Positions 4,759-5,715 of a stretch of DNA of 5,715 nucleotides are shown piece after piece. Where the stretch lies: assembly GCA_023392755.1 (NCBI GenBank), contig JAEWNM010000071.1:1-5715 (forward strand), given 5' to 3'. The notes beneath the pieces are model-generated. The model saw only the letters and a program-made list of their open reading frames with translations, was not told the DNA's origin and did no database searches. Source of the DNA: Bacillota bacterium (lineage in GTDB: Bacteria; Bacillota; Clostridia; Christensenellales; Aristaeellaceae). The translations under genes and the position numbers were made by a program. The first letter of the stretch is position 1; each line of letters starts with the position of its first letter.

Positions 4759-5714
4759 CATGTGGCCAGCAGCCCGGCATAGCGCGCAAGCACGCCGGGG
4801 ATGTCGATGTTCTGGGGGCAAAGCTTCATGCACTCCCCGCATTTTAGGCAGGCCGAGGGCAGCTCGTCCGCCTTCATGGCGCCCAGCGTAAAGTTGATGA
4901 TGCCGGTTTTCTCATTGCTCGTTTCATTGTACAGCGAAATCAGCTTGGGTATATCCAGCCCCTTGGGGCAGGCGTCGCAGCAGTAGCGGCAGGCAGTGCA
5001 GGGGACAAGGTTCATAATGCCCTGGACGGCCTTGAAAAGAAGCTCGGTTTCCGCCGTATCCAGAGGGTTGTGCCTGGAAAAGAGCGATATGTTTTCCCTA
5101 AGCTGGTCCATGGTGGTCATGCCGCTTAGCACCACCGACACATTGGGCAGCGCCTGCAAAAACCGAAACGCCCAGGACACGTGGGAATCATTAGGCCGCG
5201 CCGCCTTGAGCATGTCGCCCGCCTTGGGCGCAAGCTGGGCCAGACGCCCGCCCCTTACGGGCTCCATCACAATAACGGGTATGTTGCGGGCGGTGACAAT
5301 TTCATACTTGCGCCGGGCGTCCTGCAAAAACCAATCCATGTAATTGAGCTGAAGCTGCACAAACTCAACGCAGTCCGTAAGGTCCAAAAAGCGCTCGATG
5401 GTATCCGCGCGGCCGTGGGCCGATATGCCCAGGTGGCGTATGCGCCCAGCACGCTTCTGCTCCTTAAGGTATTCCACAACGCCCACGGCCTCATCCGTAT
5501 AAAAGTCCAGGGAGGTTTCGCATACGTTGTGCAAAAGGTAAAAATCAAAATAATCCACGCCGCACCGCGTGAGCTGATCCTCAAATATATCGGCTATGGA
5601 ATGAATGGTTTCGCCGGCCAGATAGCCAATGGGAACGATTTTCCCATTCCTGTTCTGCATCATGTGCCCCGGCATTTTGGTGGCCAGGTGCCATGTATTT
5701 CGGGGATACTGATT
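4758..5714 (-). CDS. Aldo/keto reductase with C-terminal two-cluster ferredoxin domain (5' part missing)
   Basis: An NAD(P)H-type carbonyl oxidoreductase, of the COG1453-like group that carries a ferredoxin tail; its substrate is unknown. 318 residues are visible and the frame is open to the window edge. Full members are about 370-380 residues, so roughly 60 N-terminal residues are missing. The fragment starts in the barrel with LATKMP, holding the likely catalytic lysine (residue 13), and continues to DFYLLHN with the likely catalytic histidine (62). The catalytic Asp and Tyr lie outside the window. Two CxxCxxCxxxCP motifs near the end (fragment Cys 239/242/245/249 and 289/292/295/299) should bind two 4Fe-4S clusters, so electrons may pass to or from the flavin-free barrel site. 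The gene sits first in a unit with an AdhR-like regulator, suggesting reduction of reactive carbonyls. The start and promoter are not visible; the Met at 5675 is internal. Confidence 0.93.
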   Translation of the reverse strand, partial: NQYPRNTWHLATKMPGHMMQNRNGKIVPIGYLAGETIHSIADIFEDQLTRCGVDYFDFYLLHNVCETSLDFYTDEAVGVVEYLKEQKRAGRIRHLGISAHGRADTIERFLDLTDCVEFVQLQLNYMDWFLQDARRKYEIVTARNIPVIVMEPVRGGRLAQLAPKAGDMLKAARPNDSHVSWAFRFLQALPNVSVVLSGMTTMDQLRENISLFSRHNPLDTAETELLFKAVQGIMNLVPCTACRYCCDACPKGLDIPKLISLYNETSNEKTGIINFTLGAMKADELPSACLKCGECMKLCPQNIDIPGVLARYAGLLAT

Positions 5715-5715
5715 G

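Noticed and set aside
4278..4782. Plus-strand open frames opposite the MerR gene
   Set aside because: Arg/Pro/Ala-rich shadows of the MerR coding strand that also run across the degV promoter.
1..5715. CRISPR array, tRNA, rRNA, transposase or integrase
   Set aside because: No regularly spaced direct repeats, no cloverleaf, and no matching protein motifs were seen.

Overview
The window looks like a chromosomal stretch from a moderately GC-rich, low-redundancy Firmicute, probably a gut-type Clostridium relative. This is inferred from the S-box (SAM-I) riboswitch in front of metK, strong AAGGAG-type Shine-Dalgarno sites, sigma-A-type promoters, a DegV protein, and an aldo/keto reductase with a ferredoxin-like tail. 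Genes sit mostly on the minus strand; only one, of unknown function, is on the plus strand.

Left edge to 261: an AT-rich intergenic region. It holds the first nine codons of a leftward gene cut by the window edge, with a good Shine-Dalgarno site and an extended -10 promoter buried in a perfect 10+10 bp palindrome, plus further hairpins and a GC-rich double hairpin just after metK. From 262 to 1663 lies metK (minus) with its whole control region: -35/-10 promoter, SAM-I aptamer, intrinsic terminator, Shine-Dalgarno site and ATG. From 1692 to 2824 there is one copy of a ~60 bp palindromic repeat, then an extended -10 promoter and a 337-residue orphan protein on the plus strand. From 2859 to 3202 lies a convergent 93-residue two-helix membrane protein (minus) with its own promoter. 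From 3255 to 4312 comes the second, oppositely oriented copy of the repeat, then a DegV-family fatty-acid-binding protein (minus) with a perfect-consensus promoter. From 4334 to the right edge lies a two-gene minus-strand unit: an aldo/keto reductase with two 4Fe-4S motifs (N-terminus outside the window), followed 14 bp later by an AdhR/NmlR-type MerR regulator.

Functionally, metK is feedback-controlled by its product SAM. The reductase and MerR pair fits reactive carbonyl sensing and removal. DegV points to fatty-acid handling. These look like separate transcription units, not one pathway. I found no mobile-element protein, CRISPR array, tRNA or rRNA. The least explained items are the palindrome-covered promoter at the left edge, the paired inverted repeats, and the orphan plus-strand gene. 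I see no solid evidence for a new multi-gene system.
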